DNA from: Desulfarculus sp.
GTDB lineage: Bacteria > Desulfobacterota > Desulfarculia > Desulfarculales > Desulfarculaceae
Assembly (NCBI GenBank): GCA_020216625.1
Contig: JAIUYB010000051.1
Location: 1-9,701, forward strand
Direction of reading: 5' to 3'
DNA length: 9,701 nucleotides
Shown: one piece after another, positions 1-7,340 of the stretch
Layout of the letters: the number at the start of each line of letters is the position of its first letter
Position numbering within the stretch: position 1 is the stretch's first letter
Notes under the pieces: generated by a model
Databases searched by the model: none
Seen by the model: only the letters and a program-made list of their open reading frames with translations
Told to the model about the DNA's origin: nothing
Program-made: the position numbers and the translations under genes

Positions 1-632
1 ACCACCTGGCGCAACTCTCCACTATGGACCGCCGCCAGAAGCTCCGAGCCCTGCTGGTTGGACAGATGGCCGTGGCGCGAGCGCACCCGCTGTTTGAGCC
101 AGGGCGGGTAGGGGCCGTCGGCCAGCATTTGGGGGTCGTGGTTGTGCTCCAGGATCAGGGCCTGGCAGCCAGACAAACGGGCTTCCACCAGTTTCAGGGC
201 CTGGCCCAGGTCGGTGGCCAGGCCCAAGCGGGCCGCGCCGTTGGCGATGACCAGACCCACCGGGTCGGCGGCGTCGTGGGGGATGGCGAAAGGCTGGATG
301 GTCAGGGCGCCCAGGTGGAAGGTTTCTCCGGCGCGGATGGCCTGGTGGCGGACCGGACCCAGGCTGGGGCAGGCGGCGAGGGTGGCCGGAGTGGCCAGCA
401 CCGGCAGGCGCAGCTTGCGGGCCACCACCCCCACTCCGGCCACGTGGTCGCGGTGCTCGTGGGTGACGATGATGGCCTTGAGGCGGCGGTGGTCCAGGCC
501 GGCCCGCTCCAGGCGGCCCATGAGCTCGCGGCCGGAGAGCCCGCAATCCACCAGCACGGCCTCGGACCCCGCCTGCACCAAGATGGCGTTGCCCCGGGAG
601 CCGCTGGCCAGAAGGCAAAAGCGCAGGCCCAT
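1..632 (-). CDS. YycJ/WalJ-like metallo-beta-lactamase-fold hydrolase, 3' end cut by window edge
   Basis: Partial gene: it starts at ATG 632 and runs off the left edge after about 210 codons; the family is usually near 260 residues, so roughly 50 C-terminal residues are missing. Seen directly: the N-terminal LASGSRGNA motif (residues 8-16), typical of the YycJ subgroup; the metal-binding THEHRDH motif (57-63, ligands H58, H60, D62, H63); a later ATDLG with the bridging aspartate; LEHNHD; and the YycJ-type GHLSN near the visible end. Family knowledge: these are cytoplasmic dinuclear-metal hydrolases; YycJ/WalJ has been linked to a 5'-3' exonuclease-type activity and, in Firmicutes, to the WalRK locus, but the substrate here cannot be read from sequence. 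The start lies 7 nt after the dut stop with no clear Shine-Dalgarno, suggesting translational coupling to dut. No walK/walR is visible. The family call is firm; the exact activity is not. Confidence 0.88.
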   Translation of the reverse strand, partial: MGLRFCLLASGSRGNAILVQAGSEAVLVDCGLSGRELMGRLERAGLDHRRLKAIIVTHEHRDHVAGVGVVARKLRLPVLATPATLAACPSLGPVRHQAIRAGETFHLGALTIQPFAIPHDAADPVGLVIANGAARLGLATDLGQALKLVEARLSGCQALILEHNHDPQMLADGPYPPWLKQRVRSRHGHLSNQQGSELLAAVHSGELRQV

Positions 633-639
633 GGCTAGG

Positions 640-1086
640 TTAGCCGGTGTGGCCGAAGCCGCCCGCGCCGCGCTGGCTGGCGGGCAACTCGGGGACCTCG
701 GCCAGTTCAACCCGGGTCACCGGGGCGATGACCAACTGGGCCACCCGGTCGCCCCGTTGGATGGTCACCGGGTCCGGGCCCAGGTTGATCAGGGCCACCT
801 TGACCTCGCCGCGATAGTCGGCGTCGATGGTGCCGGGGGCGTTGACCACGGTCAGGCCGTGCTTGACCGCCAGGCCGGAGCGGGGTCGCACCTGGCCCTC
901 GTGCCCCGAGGGGATGGCCAGGCTAAGCCCGGTGGGCACCAGGGCGATGGCTCCAGGGGCGATGGTAAGCGGGGCCTCCACCGCCGCCGGCAGGTCCAGG
1001 CCGGCCGCTTGGGCGGTCTGGTAGGCCGGCAGCTCCAGGCCTTGGCCGTGGGCCAGACGCCGCACCGGGACCCGGAGCCCGCTCAT
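640..1086 (-). CDS. dut: Deoxyuridine 5'-triphosphate nucleotidohydrolase (dUTPase)
   Basis: A 148-residue trimeric-type dUTPase, which hydrolyses dUTP to dUMP and pyrophosphate, keeping uracil out of DNA and supplying dUMP for thymidylate synthesis. All five family motifs are visible in order: AGLDLPA (28-34); PRSGLA (68-73); [11 protein letters not shown] (85-95) with the likely catalytic D88; RGDRVAQL (111-118); and the C-terminal [10 protein letters not shown] (139-148), the flexible arm that closes over the substrate. Length is typical of the family (about 150). The ATG at 1086 overlaps the TGA of the upstream M16 peptidase gene in an ATGA arrangement, so translation is probably coupled; a G-rich stretch about 8 nt upstream could act as ribosome binding site. 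The protein ends right after motif 5 and looks complete and active. Confidence 0.97.
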   Translation of the reverse strand: MSGLRVPVRRLAHGQGLELPAYQTAQAAGLDLPAAVEAPLTIAPGAIALVPTGLSLAIPSGHEGQVRPRSGLAVKHGLTVVNAPGTIDADYRGEVKVALINLGPDPVTIQRGDRVAQLVIAPVTRVELAEVPELPASQRGAGGFGHTG

Positions 1087-2342
1087 CGGCCCAGCCCCCG
1101 GGCCAGGTCTGCTTCCTCCAGGGGGCCAAGGGCCATGACCCCCAGATTCTCGGGCCGCAACAGGGAGGCGGCCAGGTCGGCGATCTGGTCCATGGTCACC
1201 GCCTCCACCTGGGCCGCGGCCTCGGCCGGCTCCACCTGGCGACCGAACTGGTACTCGTTGCGGGCGATGCGGCTCATGCGGCTTTCGGGGTTCTCGGCCG
1301 CCAAGAGGATGGCCCCGGTCAGGTTTTCCTTGGCGTCCAGGAGTTCGTGCTCCTGGGGCGGCTCGCCGGCCAGGCGCATGAGCTCCGCGCGGACCACGGC
1401 CAGGGCCTCGGCCGCCCGCTCCGGGGCCACGCCAAGGTAGATGCCCAACAGGCCGCAGTCGCTGTAGGAGCTGAGGTAGGAGTAGACCGAGTAGGCCAGG
1501 CCCCGCTTCTCGCGTACCTCCTGGAAAAGGCGGGAGCTCATGTTCCCGCCCAGGATCAGGTTAAGCAGGGCCGCCGCGAAACGCTGCGGGGAGCTGGCCG
1601 CGGGCGCGGCCAGGCCCAGGGCCAGGTGGGCCTGCTCGCTGTCGCGCGGGCTGAGCCAGAGGCCGGGGCTGACCAGGGGAGGGGTGCGGGGAGGATCATC
1701 GCCGCCGCCGGGCAAGGCGGCCAGAGTGGGGCCCAACAGGTCCAGAACCTGCTGGTGCTCCAGGTTGCCCACCGCCGAGACCACCGCCCGCCGGGGACGG
1801 TAGTGCTCGGCTAGGTAGGCCTGGATGGCGGCGCGGTCCAGGGCGGAGACGCTCTCCACGCTGCCCAGCACCGAGCGGCCCAGGGGGTGGTCGGGCCAGA
1901 AGCCCTCGCCGAAGAGCACGTGAACCAGGTCCTCGGGGGTGTCCTCCACCGCGCAGATCTCCTGCAGGATCACGTCCCGCTCCCGTTCCAGCTCGGCTGG
2001 GTCCAGGGTGGGATTGAGCAGCAGGTCGCTCAGCAGGTCGCAGATCTCGGGTAGGCGGCCAGCCAGGGCCCGGGCGTGATAGCAGGTGTGCTCCTTGCTG
2101 GTGAAGGCGTTGGCCAGTCCGCCCAGACGGTCGATCTCCCGGGCGATGTCCAGGGGGGAGCGCCGGGCGGTGCCCTTGAAGGCCATGTGCTCGATGAAAT
2201 GGCTGACCCCGCCATGGGCGGGGTCCTCGTCACGGCTGCCGACCTCCATCCAGAGGCCGACCGTGACCGAGAATGCCTGAGGGTTGCGCTCGGTCAGGAC
2301 GCGCACCCCGTTATCCAGGACGGTTTTCTCGATCACGGCCAC
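1083..2342 (-). CDS. M16 family zinc metallopeptidase (processing-peptidase-like)
   Basis: A 419-residue single-module M16 (pitrilysin/mitochondrial processing peptidase beta-like) protein. The inverted zinc motif HFIEH is at 48-52 (H48 and H52 ligands, E51 catalytic base), and the third ligand is probably E128 in VILQEI. The second half carries the conserved [17 protein letters not shown] block (269-285), so both M16 subdomains are present. Length fits bacterial PqqL/MlpA/YmxG-type proteins (about 410-430). No signal peptide or membrane segment is apparent, so a cytoplasmic enzyme is likely; the substrate is unknown. The start is ambiguous: GTG 2342 lies 2 nt after the pnp stop, but an in-frame GTG at 2336 has a better placed AGAGG (5 nt upstream) and would give 417 residues. 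An M16 gene next to pnp is a recurrent arrangement in several bacterial phyla (recalled, not searched). The catalytic residues predict an active peptidase. Confidence 0.93.
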   Translation of the reverse strand: MAVIEKTVLDNGVRVLTERNPQAFSVTVGLWMEVGSRDEDPAHGGVSHFIEHMAFKGTARRSPLDIAREIDRLGGLANAFTSKEHTCYHARALAGRLPEICDLLSDLLLNPTLDPAELERERDVILQEICAVEDTPEDLVHVLFGEGFWPDHPLGRSVLGSVESVSALDRAAIQAYLAEHYRPRRAVVSAVGNLEHQQVLDLLGPTLAALPGGGDDPPRTPPLVSPGLWLSPRDSEQAHLALGLAAPAASSPQRFAAALLNLILGGNMSSRLFQEVREKRGLAYSVYSYLSSYSDCGLLGIYLGVAPERAAEALAVVRAELMRLAGEPPQEHELLDAKENLTGAILLAAENPESRMSRIARNEYQFGRQVEPAEAAAQVEAVTMDQIADLAASLLRPENLGVMALGPLEEADLARGLGR

Positions 2343-2344
2343 CT

Positions 2345-4579
2345 CTAGCGGCGGGGGGGACGGCGGTCGCGGTCGCCGCGCCCGGAGCCTCCCCGGCGGT
2401 CGTCGCGCCGGTCGTCACGGCGGTAGTCGCCCCGGGGGGGCTCGTCTCCGCGGGCGGCGTCCTCGGCCTGGCGTTGGGCCATCTCCTCTGGCGAGGGCGG
2501 GGGCAAGAGGGCCTTGCGGCTCAGGCGCACCTTGCCCCGGTCATCCACGCCCAGGACCTTGACCTTGATCACGTCGCCTTCCTTCAGCACGTCGGTGACG
2601 CTGCGCACCCGCATGTGGTCCAGCTCGCTGATGTGCACCAATCCGTCGCGCCCGGGCATGATCTCCACGAAGGCGCCGAAGTCCATGATGCGCACCACCT
2701 TGCCTTCGTAGACCGCGCCCTCCTCCGCCTCCTGGGTCAGGTCGCGGATCATCTTGATGGCCTGGGCCCCGCCGGAGCCCTCCACCGCGGCCACGTGCAC
2801 CGTGCCGTCGTCGGAGACGTCGATCTTGGCCCCGGTCTCCATCTGCAGGCCGCGGATGGTCTTGCCGCCCGGGCCGATGAGATCCTTGATCTTCTCCACC
2901 GGAATCTTGATGGTGGTGATGCGCGGGGCGAATTCGCTGATCTGGCCGCGCGGGGCGTTGATGGCCTTGGCCATCTCGCCCAGGATATGCAGGCGGCCAT
3001 CCTTGGCCTGGGCCAGGGCCCGGGCCATGATCTCCTTGCTGATGCCAGCGATCTTGATGTCCATCTGGACCGCCGCCACGCCCTCGGTGGTGCCGGCGAC
3101 CTTGAAGTCCATGTCGCCCAGGTGGTCCTCGTCGCCCAGGATGTCGGTCAGCACCGCGACCTTGTCACCCTCCATGATCAGGCCCATGGCCACGCCGGCC
3201 ACGGCGGCTTTCACCGGCACGCCCGCGTCCATCAGGGACAAGGAGCTGCCGCAGACCGTGGCCATGGACGAGGAGCCGTTGCTCTCCATGATGTCGCTGA
3301 CCACGCGGATGGAATAGGGGAAGGACTCCTTGCTGGGCAGGACGCGGCCGACCGCCCGCCGGGCCAGGGCGCCGTGACCGATCTCGCGACGGCCGGGACC
3401 GCCCAGGCGCTTGACCTCGTTGACCGAAAACGGCGGGAAGTTGTAGTGCAGCATGAAGCGGCGGAAGATGTCGCCCTGGATGACGGTCTCGATGCGCTGC
3501 TCGTCGCCGCTGGTGCCCAGGGTGCAGGTGACCAGGGCCTGGGTTTCGCCCCGGGTGAACAGCGCCGAGCCGTGGGTCCGGGGCAGCACGCCCACCTCGC
3601 AGGTGATGGGGCGCACCGTGACCAAGTCGCGGCCGTCCACCCGCTGGCCGGTGTGCAGGATCATCTCCCGCATGGCCTCGGCCTCCAGGTGGTCGATCAT
3701 GTCCTTGATCAGACCCTCCTTGCCGGCCGCCGCCTCGCCCAGCTCGGCGATGACCTGGGCCTTGAGCTCGCGCACCTTGCCGTAGCGCTCCAGCTTGGGC
3801 CGGGTGGAGAGCACCTCGCGCATGCCGGCGGCGCAGGCCGCGCGGACCTTGGCCAACAGATCCTCGTCCTTGACCGGGGGCTTGAAGGCGCGTTTTTCCT
3901 TGCCGCAGGCCGCCACCAGCTCCAACTGGATGTCGATCAAGGGCTGCAACCCGGCGTGGGCGAACCAGATGGCCTCCAAGACCACGTCCTCGCTGACCAG
4001 ATCGGCCCCGCCCTCCACCATCACCACCGCGTCGCGGCTGCCGGCCACGATCAGGTCCAGATCGGACTGGGCCCGCTGCTCGGTGGTGGGGTTCAGGATG
4101 AACTGGCCGTCGACCCGGCCCACCCGCACCCCGGCAATGGGGCCGTTGAAGGGGATCTCGCTCAGGCACAGGGCGGCGGAAGCGCCGGTCAGGGCCATGA
4201 CGTCGGGGTCGTTGACCTTGTCCACCGAATAGACGTTGGCGATGACCTGGGTCTCGTATCCCCAGCCCTTGGGGATGTTGGGGCGCACCGGGCGGTCGAT
4301 GAGCCGGCTGGTGAGGGTCTCGCGCTCGCTGGGGCGGCCCATCTCGCGGCGGAAGAAGTTGCCGGGAATGCGACCGGCGGCGTAGCCGAACTCCTGGTAA
4401 TCCACGGTGAGCGGAATGAAGTCGATGCCTTCGCGAATGGAGTAGTCAGCCACCGCGGTCACCAGCACCACGCTTTCGCCGTGGGTGACCCAGGCCGCGC
4501 CGCTGGCCTGCTTGGCCAGCTTGCCGGTCTCGATGCTGAACTCTTGGCCGTTGATGACGGTCGATACCTTTTTATACAT
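2345..4579 (-). CDS. pnp: Polyribonucleotide nucleotidyltransferase (PNPase)
   Basis: PNPase degrades RNA 3'-5' by phosphorolysis, releasing nucleoside diphosphates, and can add 3' tails in reverse; it is a trimer and often part of the degradosome. From ATG 4579 it is 744 residues. Visible order: first RNase PH domain (about 10-140, with a [19 protein letters not shown] block); helical linker (about 235-305); second RNase PH domain (about 320-545) with [14 protein letters not shown], where D483 and D489 match the catalytic pair of the E. coli enzyme; KH domain (about 555-615, loop IGPGGK); S1 domain (about 620-692). An Arg/Asp-rich tail of about 50 residues follows, making the protein longer than E. 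coli's 711. An in-frame TTG at 4591 would add four residues, but ATG 4579 has a GAGAG about 5 nt upstream and matches the usual N-terminus. It lies 24 nt after rpsO, the classic pairing. Confidence 0.98.
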   Translation of the reverse strand: MYKKVSTVINGQEFSIETGKLAKQASGAAWVTHGESVVLVTAVADYSIREGIDFIPLTVDYQEFGYAAGRIPGNFFRREMGRPSERETLTSRLIDRPVRPNIPKGWGYETQVIANVYSVDKVNDPDVMALTGASAALCLSEIPFNGPIAGVRVGRVDGQFILNPTTEQRAQSDLDLIVAGSRDAVVMVEGGADLVSEDVVLEAIWFAHAGLQPLIDIQLELVAACGKEKRAFKPPVKDEDLLAKVRAACAAGMREVLSTRPKLERYGKVRELKAQVIAELGEAAAGKEGLIKDMIDHLEAEAMREMILHTGQRVDGRDLVTVRPITCEVGVLPRTHGSALFTRGETQALVTCTLGTSGDEQRIETVIQGDIFRRFMLHYNFPPFSVNEVKRLGGPGRREIGHGALARRAVGRVLPSKESFPYSIRVVSDIMESNGSSSMATVCGSSLSLMDAGVPVKAAVAGVAMGLIMEGDKVAVLTDILGDEDHLGDMDFKVAGTTEGVAAVQMDIKIAGISKEIMARALAQAKDGRLHILGEMAKAINAPRGQISEFAPRITTIKIPVEKIKDLIGPGGKTIRGLQMETGAKIDVSDDGTVHVAAVEGSGGAQAIKMIRDLTQEAEEGAVYEGKVVRIMDFGAFVEIMPGRDGLVHISELDHMRVRSVTDVLKEGDVIKVKVLGVDDRGKVRLSRKALLPPPSPEEMAQRQAEDAARGDEPPRGDYRRDDRRDDRRGGSGRGDRDRRPPRR

Positions 4580-4603
4580 GCTCTCTCTCAATGCCTCTCG
4601 GAC
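4580..4603 (-). promoter_or_regulatory. Short rpsO-pnp junction with purine-rich pnp ribosome binding region
   Basis: Only 24 nt separate the rpsO stop from the pnp ATG. The minus strand is purine-rich (GAGAGG, then GAGAGAGAG), which supplies the pnp ribosome binding site and also leaves a TTG at 4591 as an alternative start. No inverted repeat is present, so there is neither an intrinsic terminator nor a long stem-loop like the RNase III target in the E. coli pnp leader. Confidence 0.6.
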
Positions 4604-4873
4604 TTACTTGCGGATGCCCAGCTCCTTGATCACCGCGCGGTAGCGTTCCACGTCCTTGCGGCGCAGGTAGTTGAGCAGACGCCGGCGCTGGCCGACCAGT
4701 TTCAGCAGGCCGCGGCGGCTGTGGTGGTCCTTGGCGTGGACCTTGAAATGCTCGGTGAGGTACTTGATGCGCTCGCTCAAGAGCGCGATCTGCACCTCCG
4801 GCGAGCCGGTGTCGCCCTCTTTACGCTGGAACTTGATGATGAGGGCGCTTTTGTCTTCCGGAGTCAGAACCAC
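4604..4873 (-). CDS. rpsO: 30S ribosomal protein S15
   Basis: An 89-residue S15, the same length as the E. coli gene product. S15 is a primary 16S rRNA-binding protein of the 30S platform, binding the three-way junction of helices 20-22, and forms bridge B4 with the 50S subunit. Seen directly: the conserved [17 protein letters not shown] segment (20-36), the [20 protein letters not shown] block in the middle, and the C-terminal [13 protein letters not shown]. The start is GTG 4873, with a near-consensus AGGAGG at 4887-4882 placed 8 nt upstream, the strongest ribosome binding site in the window, consistent with the need for abundant S15. The gene follows a 90-nt structured spacer after truB and precedes pnp by 24 nt. 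S15 represses its own mRNA in several bacteria through unrelated leader structures; such control is plausible here but unproven. Confidence 0.99.
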   Translation of the reverse strand: MVLTPEDKSALIIKFQRKEGDTGSPEVQIALLSERIKYLTEHFKVHAKDHHSRRGLLKLVGQRRRLLNYLRRKDVERYRAVIKELGIRK

Positions 4874-4881
4874 TTTTCAAT

Positions 4882-4887
4882 CCTCCT
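4882..4887 (-). promoter_or_regulatory. Strong Shine-Dalgarno of rpsO
   Basis: AGGAGG on the minus strand, spaced 8 nt from the GTG start at 4873. It decides the rpsO start, which is not ATG, and is the best match to the anti-Shine-Dalgarno consensus in the window. The other genes rely on weaker sites or on stop/start coupling. Confidence 0.85.
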
Positions 4888-4896
4888 TGTGTTAGT

Positions 4897-4910
4897 GGGC
4901 CTCGTGGCCC
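4897..4910 (-). other. Short hairpin just upstream of the rpsO ribosome binding site
   Basis: A 5-bp stem GGGCC/GGCCC closes an ACGA loop, ending 9 nt before the AGGAGG of rpsO. The 3' arm GGCCCA can also pair with UGGGCC located shortly upstream, so two exclusive pairings exist. A short GC stem can arise by chance in DNA this GC-rich; only its position beside the ribosome binding site makes it notable. Confidence 0.35.
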
Positions 4911-4933
4911 CTCGTCTGCGGCCCAGAGTACAT

Positions 4934-4955
4934 GCCCAGCCACCCTTGGCCGGGC
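4934..4955 (-). other. 9-bp RNA hairpin downstream of truB stop
   Basis: On the minus-strand transcript the arms GCCCGGCCA and UGGCUGGGC pair over nine base pairs around an AGGG loop, starting 8 nt after the truB stop codon. One pair is G-U, which is A-C and so unpaired on the opposite strand; this suits an RNA element of the operon transcript. No uridine tract follows (next bases AUGUAC), so it is not a canonical intrinsic terminator. It might stabilise the 3' end of processed truB mRNA, partly attenuate transcription, or be part of an S15-responsive leader. Confidence 0.5.
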
Positions 4956-4963
4956 CTCCAGGC

Positions 4964-5977
4964 TCACTCGGCCCCGTGGGCCGACGCAGATGTTTGACTC
5001 TCCCCCGTGACCGCGCACGCGGTCTCGGGGAAAACCCTGATGTTCTCGTAGTCACGCTGGGGCCGGCGCTCGCCGGGTCCCAGCCATCGCAAAACCGCCA
5101 CCAGCCCGTCTTGATCGTCGCGCACCTGGAAGGGCTGGCCGTTCTGGTGCTGGCCCCGGGTGTGGGCCAGGAGCGTCTCCCGGGGCAGGATGCGGCCCTG
5201 GCGCAGGCTCCAGGCGGTGTCCGCGTCCACCTCCGCCACCGGCAGGCCCAGGCGGTCCAGGACCGCGGGCAAGGGCAGCAGGCGTTGGGCCAGCTCTTCC
5301 GGACCTAGTTCCAGGGCCTGGTCCAGGTCCAGGGCCTCCTGGACCGCGAAGGGCGAAGAGCCCAGGCGGCGCAGGGCGGTGAGATGCCCTTCGCTGCCCA
5401 GGGACCGGGCCAGGTCCTCGCCCAGGGCGCGCACGTAGGTGCCCCGGGAGCAGAGCAGGCTAAAGACGATCTCCCCCGGGGCCAGGGAGACCAGCCGGGC
5501 CTGGTGCACCGTGATGGGGCGTGGCGGCTTGTCCACCTTCACCCCGGCCCGGGCATAGGAATATAGGGGCCGGCCCTCGTGCTTGGCCGCCGAATAGGCC
5601 GGCGGGGCCTGCAAGCGCGGGCCTTCCAGCTTGGCCAGGGCCTCGGCCACCGTGGCGGCTTCCAACTCGGGCACCGGGGCCTCGGCCACCGTCTCGCCGG
5701 TCAGATCGCCGGTGTCGGTGGCCCGGCCCAGGCCCAGGCTGGCCTGGTAGAGCTTGGCCCCAGAGCCCAGAAGCTCGGCCAAGCGGGTGGCCTGGTTGAA
5801 GGCCAGGACCAATAGGCCGGTGGCGAAGGGGTCCAACGTCCCGGCATGTCCAAGCTTATCGGGCCGATAGCGTCGCCGCAACCGTTCCACCACGTCGTGG
5901 CTGGTGGGGCCGGCCGGCTTGTCCACCAGCAGCACGCCGTCGGCGAAAAAGCGCGGCGATGACCGGCGGCGGCTCAT
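4964..5977 (-). CDS. truB: tRNA pseudouridine(55) synthase TruB
   Basis: TruB isomerises U55 in the T-loop of elongator tRNAs to pseudouridine and also acts as a tRNA folding chaperone. This 337-residue protein has the family signature GHAGTLDPFATGLL, with catalytic aspartate D49; Y77, the stacking tyrosine of the active site; the GRATDTGDLTG loop (84-94); PPAYSAAKHEGRPLYSYAR (124-142); and CSRGTYVRALGEDL with R182. These residues sit one position after their E. coli counterparts (D48, Y76, R181). The C-terminal part (about 240-320) fits the PUA-like domain of bacterial TruB, followed by a short Ser/Ala-rich tail, making it somewhat longer than E. coli TruB (314). ATG 5977 overlaps the nrnA stop in an ATGA arrangement, and a GGAGG lies 6 nt upstream within the end of nrnA. 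A 90-nt spacer separates it from rpsO. Confidence 0.98.
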   Translation of the reverse strand: MSRRRSSPRFFADGVLLVDKPAGPTSHDVVERLRRRYRPDKLGHAGTLDPFATGLLVLAFNQATRLAELLGSGAKLYQASLGLGRATDTGDLTGETVAEAPVPELEAATVAEALAKLEGPRLQAPPAYSAAKHEGRPLYSYARAGVKVDKPPRPITVHQARLVSLAPGEIVFSLLCSRGTYVRALGEDLARSLGSEGHLTALRRLGSSPFAVQEALDLDQALELGPEELAQRLLPLPAVLDRLGLPVAEVDADTAWSLRQGRILPRETLLAHTRGQHQNGQPFQVRDDQDGLVAVLRWLGPGERRPQRDYENIRVFPETACAVTGESQTSASAHGAE

Positions 5978-6948
5978 GCCTGGCCTCCGGTCTGGCCCAG
6001 GGCCGCGCTCAACAGCCGGGCCAGATGCGCGGCGGCCTGTTCCAGGGGCATGGCCAGGCGCGCGCCGGCCGCGTTCTTGTGGCCGCCGCCGCCCAGGGTC
6101 AGGGCCAGGGCCCCCACGTCCACCGTCCCCCGCGAGCGCAGGCTGGCCTTGACCCCGCCCTCGGCGGTCTCCTTGACCAGCGCCGCCACCTCGACCCCTC
6201 GGATGGCGCGCAGCTCCTCCACGATGCGGTCAAGGTCGCTGGGCGGGCACCCCAGCTCCTTTAGGTCGGCCTGGCGGGCGCGGGCCAGGGCCAGACGGCC
6301 GTTGGCCAACAACTCCAGGCTGGCCAGCACCCGGCCAAAAAGCTTCAGGCGCTCCAGGCTGGTGGAGTAGGCCCGCTGGGTGATGGCCCAGGGATCGGCT
6401 CCGGCCGCCACCAGGTCCGCCGCCGCCCGCAACACCAGCGGCGTGGTGGTGGAGTAGCAGAAGCGGCCGGTGTCGGTCACCAGCCCGGTATAGAGGCAGG
6501 TGGCCGCCGCGGAGTTCATCGACCAGCCCAAATCCGCCGCCAGGCCGGCCACCATCTGGGCGGTGGCGGCCTGGGCCGGCTCCACCCAGCGGGCCTGGCC
6601 GAAGCTGGCCTCGCCCAGGTGGTGATCCACCACCGCCACCCGGGGCGCGGCCTCCAGATAGGGAGCCGCCACCTGGCCGGCCCGCTCCGGCTCGTGGCAA
6701 TCCAGGAGCACCACCAGCTCCGGCCAGTTCGCCTCGGGCAATCCCGGATCCAGGGCATCCAGGCCGGGCAGATAGCCATACTCGGGCGGCACCAAGCCAT
6801 TGATGTGGCAGCGGACCTGCTTGCCGTTGGCGATGAGCAGGTGCATCAGGCCCAACACCGAGCCCAGGGCGTCGCCGTCCGGGTCGCGATGGGCCATCAC
6901 CAGCACCCGTCCGGCCTCGCGCAGGGCCTGGACCACCGCCTGCCTCAC
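5974..6948 (-). CDS. nrnA: DHH/DHHA1 phosphoesterase, NrnA-like bifunctional nanoRNase/pAp phosphatase
   Basis: A 324-residue two-domain DHH-family phosphoesterase. The DHH domain shows motif I HRDPDGDALGS (20-30; H20, D24, D26), motif II aspartate D83 in LLDCHEPER, motif III VDHH (107-110), and motif IV LVTDTG with D159, all expected manganese ligands. The DHHA1 substrate-binding domain carries GGGGHKNAAG (286-295). Length matches Bacillus NrnA (about 310-320). Family knowledge: NrnA proteins degrade 2-5-nt RNA oligonucleotides and dephosphorylate 3'-phosphoadenosine 5'-phosphate; some relatives cleave pApA or c-di-AMP instead, so the exact substrate is inferred. The start is GTG 6948, overlapping the rbfA stop as GTGA, with GAGGG 6 nt upstream. 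Its place between rbfA and truB is common in bacteria lacking Orn. It is in the same operon as pnp, which leaves short oligonucleotides for such an enzyme. Confidence 0.93.
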   Translation of the reverse strand: MRQAVVQALREAGRVLVMAHRDPDGDALGSVLGLMHLLIANGKQVRCHINGLVPPEYGYLPGLDALDPGLPEANWPELVVLLDCHEPERAGQVAAPYLEAAPRVAVVDHHLGEASFGQARWVEPAQAATAQMVAGLAADLGWSMNSAAATCLYTGLVTDTGRFCYSTTTPLVLRAAADLVAAGADPWAITQRAYSTSLERLKLFGRVLASLELLANGRLALARARQADLKELGCPPSDLDRIVEELRAIRGVEVAALVKETAEGGVKASLRSRGTVDVGALALTLGGGGHKNAAGARLAMPLEQAAAHLARLLSAALGQTGGQA

Positions 6949-7340
6949 GCCTGGCCCTCGCCATCGGGGTCCTCGCCCCGGGTTTGGGCCTGTTCCTGGT
7001 CGGCCTGGCGCACCTGGCGGATCAGGCGCTCCATCTCCGCCCCCCGGACCAGGGAGGCGTCGTAGGCCAGCACCAGGCGCGGGGTGGTCTTGATGGCCAG
7101 GCGGGTGGCCAGCTCCCGGCGCAGGAAGGGCGCGGCGGCCTGGAAGCCAGCCTCCACCTCCCGGCGGCGGCTGGCGTCCAGCAGGCTGAAGTAGACCTTG
7201 GCCTGGGCCAGGTCGGGCGAGACATCCACCCCGGTGAGCGTCATGCCGGTCAGGCGGGGATCCTTGACCCGCTTCAGAAGCAGATCGGCCAGTTCGGCCA
7301 GGATCAGGTTCCCCAGTCTTTCGGTGCGGCGGGTGCCCAT
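6945..7340 (-). CDS. rbfA: 30S ribosome-binding factor A
   Basis: A 131-residue RbfA, a single KH-type domain protein that binds the 30S subunit near the 16S 3' end and helps late maturation and cold adaptation. Seen directly: the N-terminal TRRTERLGNLILAELADLL helix, the conserved VKDPRLTGMTLTGVDVSPDLAQ segment (about 25-46), AKVYFSLL, and the second-half block ELATRLAIKTTPRLVLAYD. A hydrophilic, acidic/Gln-rich tail (EDPDGEGQA) follows the fold. The ATG at 7340 is chosen because the homology begins there; the same frame stays open upstream to 7766 through ylxP and the end of infB, but that extension has no RbfA character. The start overlaps the ylxP stop by one base (TGATG), indicating coupling, and the stop overlaps the nrnA GTG start. 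Confidence 0.96.
   Translation of the reverse strand: MGTRRTERLGNLILAELADLLLKRVKDPRLTGMTLTGVDVSPDLAQAKVYFSLLDASRRREVEAGFQAAAPFLRRELATRLAIKTTPRLVLAYDASLVRGAEMERLIRQVRQADQEQAQTRGEDPDGEGQA

Larger units (their letters stand above)
4874..4963 (-). promoter_or_regulatory. truB-rpsO intergenic leader, possible S15 autoregulatory region
   Basis: This 90-nt spacer is the longest non-coding stretch in the window. On the minus-strand RNA it holds a 9-bp hairpin (4955-4934), an unstructured stretch, a 5-bp GGGCC/GGCCC hairpin (4910-4897), and then the AGGAGG ribosome binding site. The 3' arm of the second hairpin could pair instead with an upstream UGGGCC, giving a mutually exclusive alternative fold. 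I see no convincing sigma70 -35/-10 pair and no U-run after either hairpin. Known biology: rpsO leaders in several bacterial groups are S15-binding switches. Assigning that role here is inference from position and structure. Confidence 0.4.

Noticed and set aside
142..1440. A 432-codon plus-strand open frame over yycJ, dut and the M16 gene
   Set aside because: Arg/Ala/Ser/Pro-rich translation with no domain, crossing three well-supported minus-strand genes; a by-product of GC bias.
4934..4955. Intrinsic terminator after truB
   Set aside because: The stem is good but no uridine run follows it, and rpsO and pnp continue on the same strand; kept only as a hairpin of unknown role.
2273..5308. 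A 1011-codon open frame on the plus strand, antisense to pnp, rpsO and most of truB
   Set aside because: Its codons are the exact reverse complements of the codons of all three genes, which happen to share one phase. In that register a stop arises only from sense TTA, CTA or TCA codons, which are rare in this GC-rich DNA. The translation is low-complexity (Ala, Gly, His, Asp, Val, Leu) with no recognisable domain, whereas the opposite strand encodes canonical full-length proteins.
6230..6964. A 244-codon minus-strand frame overlapping nrnA and a similar 22-618 frame overlapping yycJ
   Set aside because: Both are Gly/Pro/Arg-rich alternate-frame readings of genes whose correct frames show complete catalytic motifs.
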